Assembly: GCA_020851855.1 (NCBI GenBank)
Contig: JADZBY010000291.1
Coordinates: 1 to 8,037, forward strand
Length of the DNA stretch: 8,037 nucleotides
Reading direction: 5' to 3'
From: Anaerolineae bacterium
GTDB taxonomy: Bacteria; Chloroflexota; Anaerolineae; Aggregatilineales; UBA2796
Shown here: one piece after another, positions 6,589 to 8,037 of the stretch
Layout of the letters: each line of letters opens with the position of its first letter
How positions within the stretch are numbered: position 1 is the first letter of the stretch
Position numbers and translations under genes: made by a program
Notes under the pieces: generated by a model
Seen by the model: only the letters and a program-made list of their open reading frames with translations
Databases searched by the model: none
Told to the model about the DNA's origin: nothing

Positions 6589-8013
6589 TTGGGGGTGGGC
6601 TTGAATATTGAACGTATCTCTTGGTGTAGACGTGTTGCTTTTGTAGCGGGCGCTACGATTCAGGTGGGTGCTGCGATAAGCCGGTCGTTTCGAGCTACCT
6701 CATCGTACATTGTCCAGCGCAAACTGAGCTTTTTGTTTCAGACGATTTTGGTCTGCATGTTGTCGTGCTGGGGGGCGGCATATGCGGTTGACCTATCCGT
6801 ACAGCCCCAGGTTCAGGTTGGGACACGCGCTACCGATAACCTGCGATCTACATCGGCAGACAAAGAGGCCGCTTGGGGTTTTGACACGGGAGCAAGCGCG
6901 GCGCTTACAGTTGCGTCGAGCACTTGGTCATCCGTTGTTACTCCGGGCTTTAATTTTCGTCGTTTTTTGATCGGCGAAAACGTGGATGCTGATGAATACA
7001 ACATCCGTACGAAAAGCCGTTGGAATCCCACTGTTAACGCGATCGCCAGCCTCGGTTTTGACTACGTGCGCGATTCAACACTCGCCACAGAAGAGATTGA
7101 TCTAGGTGAGCGTAGGAATGACATCATTAGTCGAGACACTTTTAACGTCCAACCTAGTGTTCAGTATTTTTTGAGCGACCAAATATCAGTGAACTTGGGG
7201 TTGATGTTTTCAGACGTGTCTTTTGAAGACAGGCCTGGGACCAGTTTTTCAGACTACGACTACAAGCAAATCAATGCCGGTGTGAGCTACGTACTCAGCG
7301 AGGCACTGGTCCTTTATATCAATACGCATGTGAGCGAGTTCGTGGCCGGCCCGAAAGACACTTTGTTGCAAAATGCAGTGCTGACGTCCGGAAGTGCCGC
7401 GCAAACTTACGGGGGGCAACTAGGCGCCCAGTACCATTTCTCGCCCACGTTGGACGTCGACTTTGCCATTGGAAGCGATTTGACGAAAAGCAAAGCAAAT
7501 ACGAGGCTCGTATTTGACAAGCCGCAAGTAGTCTTTGACCCGATTTCCGGCGCGATCACGTTCGTTCAAGAGCAGGCGACCGTTGATAAATCCTCGGACG
7601 TTGGATTAGTGGCAAACGCGAGCATCAAAAAGGCATTTGCGGACTCGCGTGCAAAGATCGATTACAGGCGTGCTGTGAGCCCGAGTTCTCGGGGTGCACA
7701 AACCGTCTCGGACGACATTGTGTTGTCTTTAGATAAAGATATTTCGCGCCGTTGGATTGTTGGATGGCGCGGCATCTATAACATGCAAACGACTCAAACC
7801 GATGCGTTGTCGAACAACGTAAGTACATTGAATCGAGATCAGCTACTTCTTAATACCTGGGTGCGGTACCGGATAACTGAGGAACTGGCAGTAAGCGCAT
7901 CGTATCGATTTATCTGGAATGAGTATTCCAACCCTCAGCGTTCTGTATACAACAACGGACTTTACGTGACGTTCTCATATATGGGACGGCCCTATCTCTA
8001 CAGTGGATTTTGA
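6589..8013 (+). CDS. Predicted outer-membrane beta-barrel protein of an EPS locus
   Basis: Residues 46-66 (KLSFLFQTILVCMLSCWGAAYA region) are a signal peptide with cleavage after AYA, so the mature protein starts at VDLSVQPQVQ. The rest is about 400 residues of alternating polar/hydrophobic short strands separated by acidic or Ser/Asn-rich turns, such as SVNLGLMFSDVSFED and YDYKQINAGVSYVLSEALVLYIN. It ends in phenylalanine (YLYSGF), as outer-membrane barrels recognised by the BAM machinery usually do. It resembles BBP2-like barrels found beside OPX proteins in EPS loci, where a role in glycan passage is inferred. The start is not settled: the frame has no ATG before the signal peptide. I give the outer limit, a TTG directly after a stop; GTG 6595, TTG 6601 and GTG 6664 are alternatives, and 6664 gives the most normal signal peptide (41 residues). 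The gene is much richer in A+T than its neighbours. Confidence 0.78.
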   Translation: MGVGLNIERISWCRRVAFVAGATIQVGAAISRSFRATSSYIVQRKLSFLFQTILVCMLSCWGAAYAVDLSVQPQVQVGTRATDNLRSTSADKEAAWGFDTGASAALTVASSTWSSVVTPGFNFRRFLIGENVDADEYNIRTKSRWNPTVNAIASLGFDYVRDSTLATEEIDLGERRNDIISRDTFNVQPSVQYFLSDQISVNLGLMFSDVSFEDRPGTSFSDYDYKQINAGVSYVLSEALVLYINTHVSEFVAGPKDTLLQNAVLTSGSAAQTYGGQLGAQYHFSPTLDVDFAIGSDLTKSKANTRLVFDKPQVVFDPISGAITFVQEQATVDKSSDVGLVANASIKKAFADSRAKIDYRRAVSPSSRGAQTVSDDIVLSLDKDISRRWIVGWRGIYNMQTTQTDALSNNVSTLNRDQLLLNTWVRYRITEELAVSASYRFIWNEYSNPQRSVYNNGLYVTFSYMGRPYLYSGF

Positions 8014-8015
8014 GT

Positions 8016-8037
8016 ATGGAAGACGGTTCAACTTCGA
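8016..8037 (+). CDS. Start of a further gene, cut by the right edge
   Basis: An ATG lies two bases after the stop of the barrel gene and opens a frame MEDGSTS that runs to the window end. The spacing suggests translational coupling with the barrel gene. Seven residues allow no functional call. In comparable EPS loci a chain-length determinant or tyrosine kinase often follows, but that is only an expectation from context. Confidence 0.4.

Noticed and set aside
1..8037. CRISPR arrays, tRNA or rRNA genes, insertion sequences and prophage genes
   Set aside because: I saw no regularly spaced direct repeats, cloverleaf-like segments, transposase motifs or phage proteins on reading both strands.

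Overview
The window looks like chromosomal DNA of a high-G+C Gram-negative bacterium. It carries an outer-membrane secretin, a type II secretion inner-membrane component, an outer-membrane polysaccharide export protein and a predicted outer-membrane beta-barrel. The gene set, the REP-like inverted repeats and the codon use fit a gammaproteobacterium of the Xanthomonadales/Nevskiales/Steroidobacter kind. That placement is inferred from overall style, not from a marker gene.

Left part (1-1605, minus strand): the 5' part of gspD (secretin, running off the left edge) lies downstream of a complete gspC. Together they are the start of a type II secretion (T2SS) gene group transcribed leftwards. GspC is a short version with the homology-region domain but no PDZ domain.

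Divergent gap (1606-1977): 372 bases without a convincing gene. It holds a candidate extended -10 promoter for gspC and an inverted pair of REP-like hairpins with the core GTRGGTCCGAC...TCGGACA.

Right part (1978 to the right edge, plus strand): first comes a VanZ-family membrane protein that seems to contain a second, decayed VanZ copy. A 214-base gap follows, with a 16-bp perfect palindrome and a candidate promoter. Then comes a compact exopolysaccharide (EPS) gene series. manC makes GDP-mannose. A short, lipobox-less OPX (Wza-type) protein forms the periplasmic part of an exporter. An ExeA-like AAA ATPase has a role in EPS loci that is not established. A predicted outer-membrane beta-barrel follows, and then the first codons of another gene two bases after the barrel's stop.

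The most interesting reading is that the short OPX protein, which has no outer-membrane-spanning part, and the nearby beta-barrel form a composite OPX/beta-barrel translocon. The same gene series (OPX, ATPase, barrel) is familiar from exosortase/PEP-CTERM-linked EPS loci, but no exosortase or PEP-CTERM protein is visible here. The barrel gene is clearly richer in A+T than its neighbours, which suggests a locally exchanged or fast-evolving surface gene.
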